Part shown: piece by piece, positions 16,455 through 24,389 of the stretch | How the letters are laid out: each line of letters opens with the position of its first letter | How positions within the stretch are numbered: position 1 is the first letter of the stretch | DNA from: Cupriavidus agavae | GTDB taxonomy: Bacteria; Pseudomonadota; Gammaproteobacteria; Burkholderiales; Burkholderiaceae | Reading direction: 5' to 3' | NCBI RefSeq assembly: GCF_004217045.1 | Contig: NZ_SGXM01000004.1 | Span: 1-64,000, forward strand | Length of the DNA: 64,000 nucleotides | The notes under the pieces: generated by a model | The model's input: the letters and a program-made list of their open reading frames with translations, nothing else | What the model was told of the DNA's origin: nothing | Database searches by the model: none | Position numbers and translations under genes: made by a program

Positions 16455-18623
16455 ATGCACTACAAACCGTTTCCGCATGCCGCCGGCCGTTCGCGCCGGC
16501 TGATGGCCGTGTCGCTTGGCACGTTCGCCAGTTTCAACCTGCCTGCCGCGTTCGCCGAAACCACGGCCGAATCGCGCGATACCACGCTTCCCGCCGTCAC
16601 CGTGAGCGAGGCCGCCCAGCCCGGCCTGGCGCTGTCGCGGCCTGAGTTCACCGGCAGCCGGCTCGGCCTGACACCGCTGGAAACGCCCGCCAGCGTGGAA
16701 GTGCTGTCGGGCGAGACCATCCGCGCGCGCGGTGACCAGAGCGTGCGCGAAGCGGTGACGCGCGCCACGGGCATCACCGCCAATCCGGCGCCGGGCAACG
16801 GCGGCACGTCGCTGACGGCGCGCGGCTTCGCGGGGCAGGGTTCGGTCATGCAGCTCTATGACGGCACGCGCATGTATGTGGCGTCGGGCACGGTGACGTT
16901 CCCGTTCGACACCTGGGCGGTGGACCGCATCGAGGTGCTGCGCGGCCCGGCCTCGGTGATGTATGGCGAAGGGGCCATCGGCGGCGTGGTCAACGTGGTG
17001 CCGAAGAAGCCGACCCGTGGCCCGATCGAGAACGAACTGCAGGTCGCGGGCGGCACCCAGAAGACCGCGCGGGCGGCCTTCGACAGTGGCGGCAAGGTCA
17101 ACGACAACCTCTCGTACCGCTTTGCCACGGCCTACAACCGCTCGGCGGGCTGGGTCGACCGGGGGGACGCGAACAACCTGATGGTGTCCGCGTCGGTACG
17201 GCTCGACGTGAATCCCGAGTTCAACCTGACGCTGTCGTATGACGATGGCACGCAGCATCCGCAGCAGTATTTCGGCACGCCGCTGGTCAACGGCAGCCTG
17301 GACCGCGCGCTGAAAAAGAAGAACTACAACGTCGGCGATGCCGAGGTCAGCTACCGCGACCGCTGGACGCGGCTCAACGCCGAATGGACGCCCAACGACC
17401 GCGTCACGGTGCGCAACCAGTTCTACTACCTGACCAGCCATCGCCACTGGCGCGACAGCGAGACCTACAACTTCCTGCCCGCCACGGGGCAGGTGCGGCG
17501 CAACGACTATCTGGAGATCCTGCACGACCAGGAGCAGGTGGGCAACCGCGCCGACCTGACCGTCAGGAGCCGGCTGTTCGGGCTCGACAACGCCACGACG
17601 GTGGGCTTCGACGTCAACAAGATCAACTTCACGCACTCGAACAACTCGCCGTATGGCGGCACATCGGTGGTGGACGCCTACACGTTCGATCCGGGGCTGT
17701 TCTTCAGCCCGCCGGGTATCGTCACATCGCCGCGCTTCCGCACCAACACCACCCAGTACGCGCTGTTTGGCGAGCACCGCATTGCGTTCACCGAGAAGTG
17801 GTCGGTGATTGGCGGCGTGCGCTTCGACCATGCGTCGATGACCCGCCGGGACCTCGTGGCCAGTTCCGAGTGGGACAAGACCTTCGCCAACACCACGTGG
17901 CGCGTGGGCACGGTGTACCAGTTCACGCCGTCGCTGTCGGTCTACGCGCAGTACGCCACGGCCACCGACCCGCTCGGCGCGCTGATCACCACGTCGGACG
18001 CCCAGCGCAACTTCAACCTGGCCACCGGCAAGCAGGTGGAAGTGGGCGTGAAGCAGGCGTTCTGGGGCAACCGTGGCGAGTGGACGTTCGCGGCGTACGA
18101 AATCCGCAAGAACGACCTGCTGTCGCGCGATCCGCTCAACCCGACGATCACCCAGCAGGTTGGCGAGCAGTCGTCGCGCGGGCTCGAAGCATCGGCGAGC
18201 GTCGAGGTGCTGCGCGGGCTGCGGCTCGACGTCAACGGCACGGTGCTGCGGGCGCGCTACGACGACTTCAACGAGTCGGTGGGTGGCGTGCTGGTGTCGC
18301 GTGCCGGCAATGTGCCCACCAGCGTGCCGCAGCAGGCCGCGAACGCGTGGCTGACGTGGCAGTTCCTGCCGCAGTGGTCGTTCGGCGCCGGGCTGCGCTA
18401 CGTGGGCGGGCGCTATGCCGACACCGCCAACCGGGTGCGCGTGCCGAGCTACACCACGGTCGATACGTCGCTGTCGTGGCGCGTCACGAAGCAGGCGGCG
18501 CTGACACTGCGCGTCTACAACGTGTTCAACAAGTATTACGCCGAGGCGGTGTCCAACGGCGGCCAGCAATGGCTGCTCGGCCGTCCGCGTGCGGCGGAAC
18601 TGCAGGCCAACTTCTACTTCTGA
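16455..18623 (+). CDS. TonB-dependent outer-membrane receptor under B12 control
   Basis: A 722-residue receptor: signal peptide ending near PAAFAE, TonB-box-like LPAVTVSEA, plug domain (SVREAVTRATGITANPAPGNGG; VEVLRGPASVMYGEGAIGGVVN) and a 22-strand barrel ending in Phe (ELQANFYF). By overall look it belongs to the FhuA/FhuE-type siderophore receptor class rather than the classical, shorter BtuB. The cobalamin riboswitch ahead of it argues that its cargo is a corrinoid or cobalt complex. The ATG at 16455 is chosen because the longer frame would run back into the aptamer. It converges with the anti-sigma gene, leaving only a few bases between. Confidence 0.9.
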   Translation: MHYKPFPHAAGRSRRLMAVSLGTFASFNLPAAFAETTAESRDTTLPAVTVSEAAQPGLALSRPEFTGSRLGLTPLETPASVEVLSGETIRARGDQSVREAVTRATGITANPAPGNGGTSLTARGFAGQGSVMQLYDGTRMYVASGTVTFPFDTWAVDRIEVLRGPASVMYGEGAIGGVVNVVPKKPTRGPIENELQVAGGTQKTARAAFDSGGKVNDNLSYRFATAYNRSAGWVDRGDANNLMVSASVRLDVNPEFNLTLSYDDGTQHPQQYFGTPLVNGSLDRALKKKNYNVGDAEVSYRDRWTRLNAEWTPNDRVTVRNQFYYLTSHRHWRDSETYNFLPATGQVRRNDYLEILHDQEQVGNRADLTVRSRLFGLDNATTVGFDVNKINFTHSNNSPYGGTSVVDAYTFDPGLFFSPPGIVTSPRFRTNTTQYALFGEHRIAFTEKWSVIGGVRFDHASMTRRDLVASSEWDKTFANTTWRVGTVYQFTPSLSVYAQYATATDPLGALITTSDAQRNFNLATGKQVEVGVKQAFWGNRGEWTFAAYEIRKNDLLSRDPLNPTITQQVGEQSSRGLEASASVEVLRGLRLDVNGTVLRARYDDFNESVGGVLVSRAGNVPTSVPQQAANAWLTWQFLPQWSFGAGLRYVGGRYADTANRVRVPSYTTVDTSLSWRVTKQAALTLRVYNVFNKYYAEAVSNGGQQWLLGRPRAAELQANFYF

Positions 18624-18629
18624 GGCGGC

Positions 18630-19367
18630 CTAGCCCACGCGGATCGCCCGCCCGATATAGAGGATCGGCCCGGTGGGCCGGCCCGTGGGCGAGCCGGCGG
18701 GCGGTTCCAGCGTGATCTCGAACAACTGGTTGGGCTGCAGCGGCGGCAGCTTGTCGATCGGGATCTCCAGCGGCTGGCCCGGACGCACGAGGCCCAGCGA
18801 GACTGGCCCCGCCCAGTCGTCGGCCTTGGTCCAGAACTGGAGGCTGCGCCCGCTCGGCGCCGCCTGCGAGGCCAGCGAGACCAGTGACAGCTTGCGGTCG
18901 GACGAGGCCTGGATCAGCCACCCCGGCGTCTTGTCGCGCGGCTCGGCCAGCACCACCACGTAGCGCAGCCCCGGCGGCGGCGCCAGTACCTGCGAGCCGA
19001 GCAGCACGGCCAGCGCGATGGTGCATGCCGTGGCGCCCAAGGCCAGGCCGCGCCACAGCGGCACGGCGCTCCACCAGTTCGATGTCCTGCCCGGCGATGC
19101 CAGTGTCTGGGTGCGAAGTCCGATGCTGGCGGCAATACGCGGCCAGAGCGCGGCCGGGGGTGTCACGGGCTCGGCGAGCGCCGTCAGCGGATGGAGGCGG
19201 GCATCCCAGTCAGCCACGCGCCGGGCAAAGCCTGGATCGGCGCGCATGCGCCAGTCCACGGCCTCGCGCTGCGCCGCCGACAGCGTGCCGAGCACGTATT
19301 CGGCGGCGAGTTGATCGAGCGCGTCGTCAGGCTCGTGGCCCGGCGGGTCCTCGGTGCCGGCATTCAT
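18630..19367 (-). CDS. RskA-type anti-sigma factor
   Basis: A 245-residue membrane protein. A short cytoplasmic N-terminal anti-sigma segment (LDQLAAEYVLGTLSAAQREA, about residues 17-36) is followed by one transmembrane helix (RGLALGATACTIALAVLLG) and a periplasmic RskA domain ending in the conserved EITLEPPAGSPTG stretch. It should hold the adjacent ECF sigma factor inactive at the membrane until a periplasmic or redox signal. Its ATG overlaps the sigma stop codon by 4 bp (ATGA), so the two are translationally coupled. Confidence 0.88.
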   Translation of the reverse strand: MNAGTEDPPGHEPDDALDQLAAEYVLGTLSAAQREAVDWRMRADPGFARRVADWDARLHPLTALAEPVTPPAALWPRIAASIGLRTQTLASPGRTSNWWSAVPLWRGLALGATACTIALAVLLGSQVLAPPPGLRYVVVLAEPRDKTPGWLIQASSDRKLSLVSLASQAAPSGRSLQFWTKADDWAGPVSLGLVRPGQPLEIPIDKLPPLQPNQLFEITLEPPAGSPTGRPTGPILYIGRAIRVG

Positions 19368-19951
19368 TGCATGCACTCCTTCAGCGCGCGCAGGCCGCGC
19401 CGGATCCACGCCTTGACGCTGCCGAGCGGCGCGTCCAGCCGCGCGGCGATGTCGCTGTGCGAGCAGCCGTCGAGATAGGCCAGCAGGATGCTGTCGCGCT
19501 TGGGCGCATCGAGCCGGGTCAGGCAATCGCCGAGCCGGCCGGCCAGCACGCGCTGCTCGGCAGCATCGAACCCGCTGGCCGATTCGGTGTAGGCGGCCAG
19601 CGCCGCCTGCGCATCGAGCGCCGCGGCGGTGTCCTCGTCGGCGGGCACGGTACGCAGGCGGCTGCGTACCACGTTCAGCGCCTCGTGCCGTACGATCGAA
19701 AACAGCCAGCCGCGCGCCTCGCCCCGGCTGCCGTCGAAGCTGCCGGCCGCATGCCAGATCTTCAGGAAGGCGTCGTGCAAGACGTCCTCGGCGGTCTGCC
19801 GGTCACGCACGATGCGCAGCGCCACGCCCAGCAGGTAGGGCGCGGCGTGGTCGTAGAGGCGGCGCAGCGCCCCGGCGTCCCCCCGCGCGCACCCGGCCAG
19901 CGCGCCCGCGTAGTCGAACAGGTCCTGAATACGGGGCGGGCTGGCTTCCAA
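19364..19951 (-). CDS. ECF RNA polymerase sigma factor (SigK-like)
   Basis: About 195 residues. Region 2 reads LRRLYDHAAPYLLGVALRIV then EDVLHDAFLKIWHAAGSFDG with RGWLFSIVRHEALN; region 4 reads LDAPKRDSILLAYLDGCSHS then DIAARLDAPLGSVKAWIRRG. It should direct polymerase to a small regulon, usually including its own operon. No ATG begins the frame. A TTG at 19951 has AGGGA seven bases upstream; a TTG at 19996 is possible but lacks a ribosome site. It is sandwiched between the DUF3455 gene and its anti-sigma gene. Confidence 0.88.
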   Translation of the reverse strand: MEASPPRIQDLFDYAGALAGCARGDAGALRRLYDHAAPYLLGVALRIVRDRQTAEDVLHDAFLKIWHAAGSFDGSRGEARGWLFSIVRHEALNVVRSRLRTVPADEDTAAALDAQAALAAYTESASGFDAAEQRVLAGRLGDCLTRLDAPKRDSILLAYLDGCSHSDIAARLDAPLGSVKAWIRRGLRALKECMQ

Positions 19952-20029
19952 GGCGGCGTCCCTGACGGTGGCGATGGACGCATCATAGCCGCCCAACGGC
20001 CGTTTCAGATGCCTGTTACGTCGCAGGGC

Positions 20030-20575
20030 TCAGGACGCCTTCCAGAACAGGTAGTCGGCCTGATAGACCACGGTCTGCTTCGCGCCGAGATTGGCGCTGG
20101 AGCACGGCATGTTCGGCGCCACGCCGCCCTTGGTCGCCACGCGCTGGATATACGTGACGCCGGTCATGCTGCCGGTGCCCATGGCGGGGTTGGCCTTGAC
20201 CAGCTGGTGCGGGATGTTGCCGTCGCCGGCGGGCGCCACGGCCACCTGCGTGGCGGTGACCTTCGAGCCGTCGCTCGATTCCCAGGTGGCCGGCGGGCCG
20301 TAGTACTTGCCGACCGTGGCGCCGTTGCGGTCCTTGAGCACGGCGGTGGGGCCCACGAAGACCCATTCGTGGTCAGCCTGGCTGTTGGCCTTCACCCGGC
20401 ATTCATAGAGCAGTTGGCCGCTGCCCACGGTCTGCATGGCCATCTTGTGGCCGGCAGGCACGCGGATGGCATCGGCCACCGGGGCGGGCGGCGTCATCGC
20501 CATATTGCCGTGGTGGGAAGCGCAGGCGGAGAGCAGGACGGCGCTGGCTGCGGAGAAAAGGACGCTGCGGTGCAT
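20030..20575 (-). CDS. DUF3455 lipoprotein
   Basis: A 181-residue lipoprotein with lipobox LLSAC at about residues 14-18. The DUF3455 core includes HKMAMQTVGSGQLLYECR and the terminal YQADYLFWKAS. It is expected in the periplasm or outer membrane; function unknown. It lies immediately upstream of the sigma/anti-sigma pair on the same strand, an association common in beta-proteobacteria, so it may be a member of the stress regulon or part of signal sensing. The start is an ATG at 20575. Confidence 0.85.
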   Translation of the reverse strand: MHRSVLFSAASAVLLSACASHHGNMAMTPPAPVADAIRVPAGHKMAMQTVGSGQLLYECRVKANSQADHEWVFVGPTAVLKDRNGATVGKYYGPPATWESSDGSKVTATQVAVAPAGDGNIPHQLVKANPAMGTGSMTGVTYIQRVATKGGVAPNMPCSSANLGAKQTVVYQADYLFWKAS

Positions 20576-20671
20576 GGTGGACTCCCGGTAGGGTGACGAG
20601 CGGATAGGGATAAACCTCAATGCAAAGCCCGGGGCTTGCACTGGCTCTACACCGCAGCAGCGGGTTTGGAT

Positions 20672-20704
20672 GCAGGGGAGTGAAAAGAATTTTCTCCCCC
20701 CTGC
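20672..20704 (-). terminator. Hairpin 3' of the Kelch lipoprotein gene
   Basis: Fifteen-base arms, 20672-20686 and 20690-20704, pair with two mismatches around a GAA loop. It starts 9 bp beyond the stop of the minus-strand Kelch gene. The stem contains an A/T-rich top but no T-run follows on the minus strand, so this is a probable but weak terminator. Confidence 0.45.
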
Positions 20705-20712
20705 CCGCGTGC

Positions 20713-22659
20713 TCAGGGTACGAAGCGTTCCACGATGCCCACTTCGGCGCTGCCGTTGAATCCGCCCACCACCAGCGCCTGGCCGTTCGGCAGGGCCACC
20801 GCGGTGCCCGCTCGCCGGCCGGCGGCCATCGACGCGGCCGGTGTCCAGATGTTGGTGACCGGATCGTAGAGTTCCGCGCTGGTCAGCCCGCTGCCACCGA
20901 TGGCGCCACCCGCCACCAGGACGTTGCCGTCGGACAGCAAGGTCATGGAAGGCAGTGCACGCTGCGCATTCATCGTGCTGGAGGTCCAGGTCCGGGCGAC
21001 CGGATCGAGGACCCACCCGGTGGCAGCCGCGTCGTTGATGGCGAGCACGTTGCCGTTGGGGAGCCTGGCGGCCAGTGTCACGTTGCCCCCGGCACCGGGC
21101 AGCGGAACGGTCGCCGTGGGCGACACCCCATCGACCGGAAACAGCTCGGCCTGCATGACGAAGCCCGTTGTGTTCACGCCGCCGATCAGGATGACCTGGG
21201 CGCCGTCAGTGCTCAGCGCGCTGCCGTGCTGGCTACGGGCGGAGGCCATGCGCGTGGCAGCCATGGTCCAGGTATTCGTGGTGGGGTCGAAGATCTCGAC
21301 CGTGTCCGAGAATAGCGTCGCGCCCGGCTGGGTATGGCCGCCCGCGATCAGCACCTTGCCATTGGGGAGCAGCGTTGCCGAGTGGCTTTCGCGTGCCTCG
21401 GCCATGTTCGCCGCCGGTGTCCATGTGTTGGTGGCCGGATTGTAGATTTCAGCGCTGGCTGTCTGGGTACTGGGGCCCTGGCTGCCGCCCGCCACCAGCA
21501 CCCGACCGTCCGCCAGCAGCGTGGCGGTGTGCCCGGAACGGGGCACGGCCATCGGCGCCGTGGCGAGCCACGCATCGGCTGCGGGGTCGTACAGCGCAGC
21601 ATTGGCGGTCACGCCGCCCGTCGTGTATCCGCCCGTCTGCAGAACCCGGCCATCCAGCAGGACCGTCGTCGTCAGGTAGTGGGCGGGGGTCAGCATCGGC
21701 GCAGCGGTGGTCCAGCTGCCGGGGCTGATCACGGTGATGCGCAGCGTGGCCTGCGCCGCGCCGCCGCCGTTGCGCGCGGTGATCACGTAGGGCGTCTGGG
21801 ACTGGCTGGCCGCCGGTGTGCCGGAGACGGCGCCCGTGGCGGTGTTGAGGCTCAGGCCGGCGGGCAGGGCCGGGCTTACCGAATAGGTATCGGCGGCACC
21901 GCCGGTCAGGCTCGGCAGTACTGCTGTCATGGCGACGCCACGGGTCAGGCTCAGGGTCGGCGCCGGGTAGGTCAGGCTGGCCGGCGGCAGCACCGGGCGC
22001 TGGACCGAGAGCGTGAGCGTCGTGGTGACGCTGCCCGCGGCGTTCGAACCGGTCACCGTGTAGGGCGTGGCCACGCTTTCGGCGGAAGGCGTGCCGGAGA
22101 TCATGCCAGTCAGCGCGTCGATGACGAGTCCGGCCGGCAGCGCCGGGCTGATCGCATAGGCCGTGATGGCGCCGCCGGTGCTGGTGGGCGCATTGGCGGG
22201 AATCGCCACGCCGAGCGTGTAGACCACCGACTGGTCGCGGTACTGGAGCGAGGCGGGTGCCACCGCGCTGGCTTTCACCGCGATCTGCAGCCTCGTGGTG
22301 GCGCTACCGGCCGCGTTCTGGGCCGTCACCACATAAGCGGCGGCGGCGCTGACCGCAGCAGGCGTTCCAGTGATGAGGCCCGTCGCCGGATCGAGCGCCA
22401 GCCCGGCCGGCAGGGCCGGGGCAACCGTGAAGCGGTCCACGGCGCCGCCGCTGGCGTTCGGCCGGTTCGGCACGATGGCCGTGCCAACCTCGTAGACGCT
22501 GTCCGGCATCGCATAGCTGAGGCCGGCGGGGGGTTGAAGGCCATCGGCGCTGTCTTCATCGCCGACGCAGGCCGCCAGCCAGAGCGTCAGGCCGATCAGG
22601 AGGAAAAGTCGGAAAAAGCTGGCGCCGCGCGAGTGCTCGCGCGAAAGGTGGTTTGGCAT
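20713..22659 (-). CDS. Lipoprotein with Ig-like and Kelch repeats
   Basis: A 648-residue surface or periplasmic protein. The signal peptide ends in the lipobox LAAC. Three Ig-like repeats (He_PIG type) of about 90 residues follow, each with SPALPAGL and a TGxxxGTP motif. Then six or so Kelch blades repeat a pattern like LLADGRVLVAGG followed by AEIYNPATNTWT, forming a beta-propeller. Such proteins usually bind ligands or partners; no catalytic residues are evident. ATG 22659 is chosen because the signal peptide follows closely; the frame stays open 30 codons further out. Repeats are well preserved. Confidence 0.85.
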   Translation of the reverse strand: MPNHLSREHSRGASFFRLFLLIGLTLWLAACVGDEDSADGLQPPAGLSYAMPDSVYEVGTAIVPNRPNASGGAVDRFTVAPALPAGLALDPATGLITGTPAAVSAAAAYVVTAQNAAGSATTRLQIAVKASAVAPASLQYRDQSVVYTLGVAIPANAPTSTGGAITAYAISPALPAGLVIDALTGMISGTPSAESVATPYTVTGSNAAGSVTTTLTLSVQRPVLPPASLTYPAPTLSLTRGVAMTAVLPSLTGGAADTYSVSPALPAGLSLNTATGAVSGTPAASQSQTPYVITARNGGGAAQATLRITVISPGSWTTAAPMLTPAHYLTTTVLLDGRVLQTGGYTTGGVTANAALYDPAADAWLATAPMAVPRSGHTATLLADGRVLVAGGSQGPSTQTASAEIYNPATNTWTPAANMAEARESHSATLLPNGKVLIAGGHTQPGATLFSDTVEIFDPTTNTWTMAATRMASARSQHGSALSTDGAQVILIGGVNTTGFVMQAELFPVDGVSPTATVPLPGAGGNVTLAARLPNGNVLAINDAAATGWVLDPVARTWTSSTMNAQRALPSMTLLSDGNVLVAGGAIGGSGLTSAELYDPVTNIWTPAASMAAGRRAGTAVALPNGQALVVGGFNGSAEVGIVERFVP

Positions 22660-22851
22660 GGTCCGTCCCGTTCTGAAATGTGCGTCCGGCCCTTCATCGT
22701 GCGGCGCGCCGGAGCGGCGCGCGGGCCATCTATCTTTTTGAGACGCCAACTATACCGGGGCGGACGCGAGGCGGCCATAGGCGTGTTTAGGCGCCGTGGC
22801 TACCCGCCACAAGGTGGTTCAGACTTCTGACTGGTACCGGGCGTGTGATTC

Positions 22852-22888
22852 GTTCCCTACCCTGTGGGTTCCGCAGGGGACCGGGAAC
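22852..22888 (+). promoter_or_regulatory. Imperfect hairpin abutting a ribosome-binding site
   Basis: GTTCCC (22852-22857) pairs with GGGAAC (22883-22888), and inside it CCCTG (22860-22864) pairs with CAGGG (22874-22878). The next base begins AAGGA, the ribosome site of the GTG-start lipoprotein at 22901. The structure could limit or regulate translation of that gene. Confidence 0.4.
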
Positions 22889-22900
22889 AAGGAACGCAAC

Positions 22901-23848
22901 GTGAAGACCATTGCCGCGCCGCTCGCCACGTCATTGGCCGTCTGCATGCTTGCCGCGGGCTGCGGCAGTTCAGCGCCGAAGCCCCCGCCGCAGCCCGAGG
23001 CGCAGCCGGGCAAGCCCAAGCGGGCCGCACAGGGCTGGATCGCCGCGCACCGGGACTGGACAACTGACCGGGACCTGGCCGCGATACTGGCGCAGCCCGA
23101 GAACCGCCAGGCGCGGGTGCTGCTGGCTTCGCCGCAATGCTCGGAGCCGGCCCCGCGATCGGCCGGCAAGGCGGGCGGCACCGGGGCGCCGTTCCTGGTG
23201 GCGGCGTCGCGCGACGTGTTCGGGCTGGCGGAATCAGGCGGGCGGGCCAACGCGGGCGCCGTGCAGCGCGAAGGGCTGGACACCAGCAGCGTCGATATCG
23301 GCTTCAGCGCGCTGGGATTCCGGGGTATCCGCTGCGCGGTCTATGCGCGCTACGCCGTGGGCGACGCGCCGTCGCGGCCCGGCCTGCTGGCCGTGCTCGG
23401 CATCGAGCAGCGCTTCGAGGATGGCAAATACACCGATTTCTTCCGCTTCCGGCCGCTGCACGTGCGGGCCGGCAACACGATTGCGCGAACCACGGGCGGG
23501 GCGCCGAAGATTGCGGTGTCGTTCGCGGTCGTGGCGCGGCAACTGGTGGTGAACAGCGCGGGCGCGGCCACGTTCGCCGAACTGGGCGCGGCCACGGTGT
23601 CGGTGCCCGGCGTGCCGGTGGGCGGCGATGGCATCGCGTGCGGCCCGGCCAGTTGCGCCGGCATGTCCGCGCCGATTCCGGTGCCGGTGGCGCGCGGCAC
23701 CGTGGTGCTGGCGATCGGTGTCAGCGAGGCCGGCGAGACCGGTGCCGATGTCGACCAGTCGGCGGCGGAGCAGGCCGCGCTCAAGGCGGCGCTCGGTCCG
23801 GCCGCGCCGGTGCTGCCGGCCCATCCGGGGCGCCGGCCGGAGAAGTAA
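22901..23848 (+). CDS. Lipoprotein of unknown function
   Basis: A 315-residue protein started by GTG with AAGGA seven bases upstream; no in-frame ATG is suitable. The signal peptide ends in lipobox LAAGC, followed by a Pro/Lys-rich linker. The rest has the phrases LASPQCSEPAPR and RCAVYARYAV, with Cys residues that could form disulfides, and a repetitive Val/Gly-rich second half. I do not recognise the family. It is divergent from the Kelch lipoprotein and ends six bp before the convergent minus-strand gene. Envelope location is the only confident inference. Confidence 0.75.
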   Translation: MKTIAAPLATSLAVCMLAAGCGSSAPKPPPQPEAQPGKPKRAAQGWIAAHRDWTTDRDLAAILAQPENRQARVLLASPQCSEPAPRSAGKAGGTGAPFLVAASRDVFGLAESGGRANAGAVQREGLDTSSVDIGFSALGFRGIRCAVYARYAVGDAPSRPGLLAVLGIEQRFEDGKYTDFFRFRPLHVRAGNTIARTTGGAPKIAVSFAVVARQLVVNSAGAATFAELGAATVSVPGVPVGGDGIACGPASCAGMSAPIPVPVARGTVVLAIGVSEAGETGADVDQSAAEQAALKAALGPAAPVLPAHPGRRPEK

Positions 23849-23854
23849 TGCCGC

Positions 23855-24355
23855 TCAGCCGCGGATCTTGCCGAAACCGCCGGCGGCCCAGCGCTCGGCG
23901 CTGTCGCGCGAGAGCCGGAAATTGGGCCGGACCGTGGTGGTGGCCAGCACGTCGCCGAAGCGGTTCAGCGCGGTCAGCGTGCCGAACGGCTCGAACTCGT
24001 CTGGGGTGATGGCCAGCCGCACTTCGAGCGGCTCGGATTCGAACTCGACCGTGACCTGCTTGTTGAGCTGGCCGTGCAGCTGCTGCTCATGCCGGCGGAT
24101 CACCTCGGAGGCGGTCTTCACCAGCGTCTGGTGCGCGGTGGCATCGAGCGGCTTGGGATCGACCTTGTTGCGGCCCATCGTCCAGGGCCCGACCAGCGCT
24201 GGCTCCGCGCTGCCGTCGCGGATCATCTCGACGGCCCAGCCGTCGCCGTCTTCGTTCTTGATGACACGGGCGGTCCAGCCCTTGTCGCGCCACAGCCGGG
24301 GTTCGTGGATGCGCGCGGCATCGTCGCCGGTGTCGATATCGTCTTCGTGATTCAT
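23855..24355 (-). CDS. Small conserved hypothetical protein
   Basis: A 166-residue soluble, acidic N-terminal protein without signal or membrane segment. Recurring phrases are RDKGWTARVIKNEDGDGWAV and TMGRNKVDPKPLDATAHQTL; the helix TASEVIRRHEQQLHGQLNKQ suggests a mixed alpha/beta fold. I do not recognise a domain. It lies just upstream of the GMC oxidoreductase gene only in the sense of location: the next minus-strand gene starts 1.6 kb away, so it is 3' of that operon (34-bp gap) and may share its transcript. Confidence 0.7.
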   Translation of the reverse strand: MNHEDDIDTGDDAARIHEPRLWRDKGWTARVIKNEDGDGWAVEMIRDGSAEPALVGPWTMGRNKVDPKPLDATAHQTLVKTASEVIRRHEQQLHGQLNKQVTVEFESEPLEVRLAITPDEFEPFGTLTALNRFGDVLATTTVRPNFRLSRDSAERWAAGGFGKIRG

Positions 24356-24389
24356 GTGCTTGCCGCCTGTTCATGCCAGGCGGCGCATC

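Noticed and set aside
16284..18569. A 761-codon open frame on the minus strand opposite the TonB receptor
   Set aside because: Antisense of a clear receptor and riboswitch; no domain, start site or ribosome site supports it.
22852..22888. A tRNA-like fold from GTTC-containing sequence
   Set aside because: No acceptor, D or anticodon arms can be drawn; it is only a simple hairpin.
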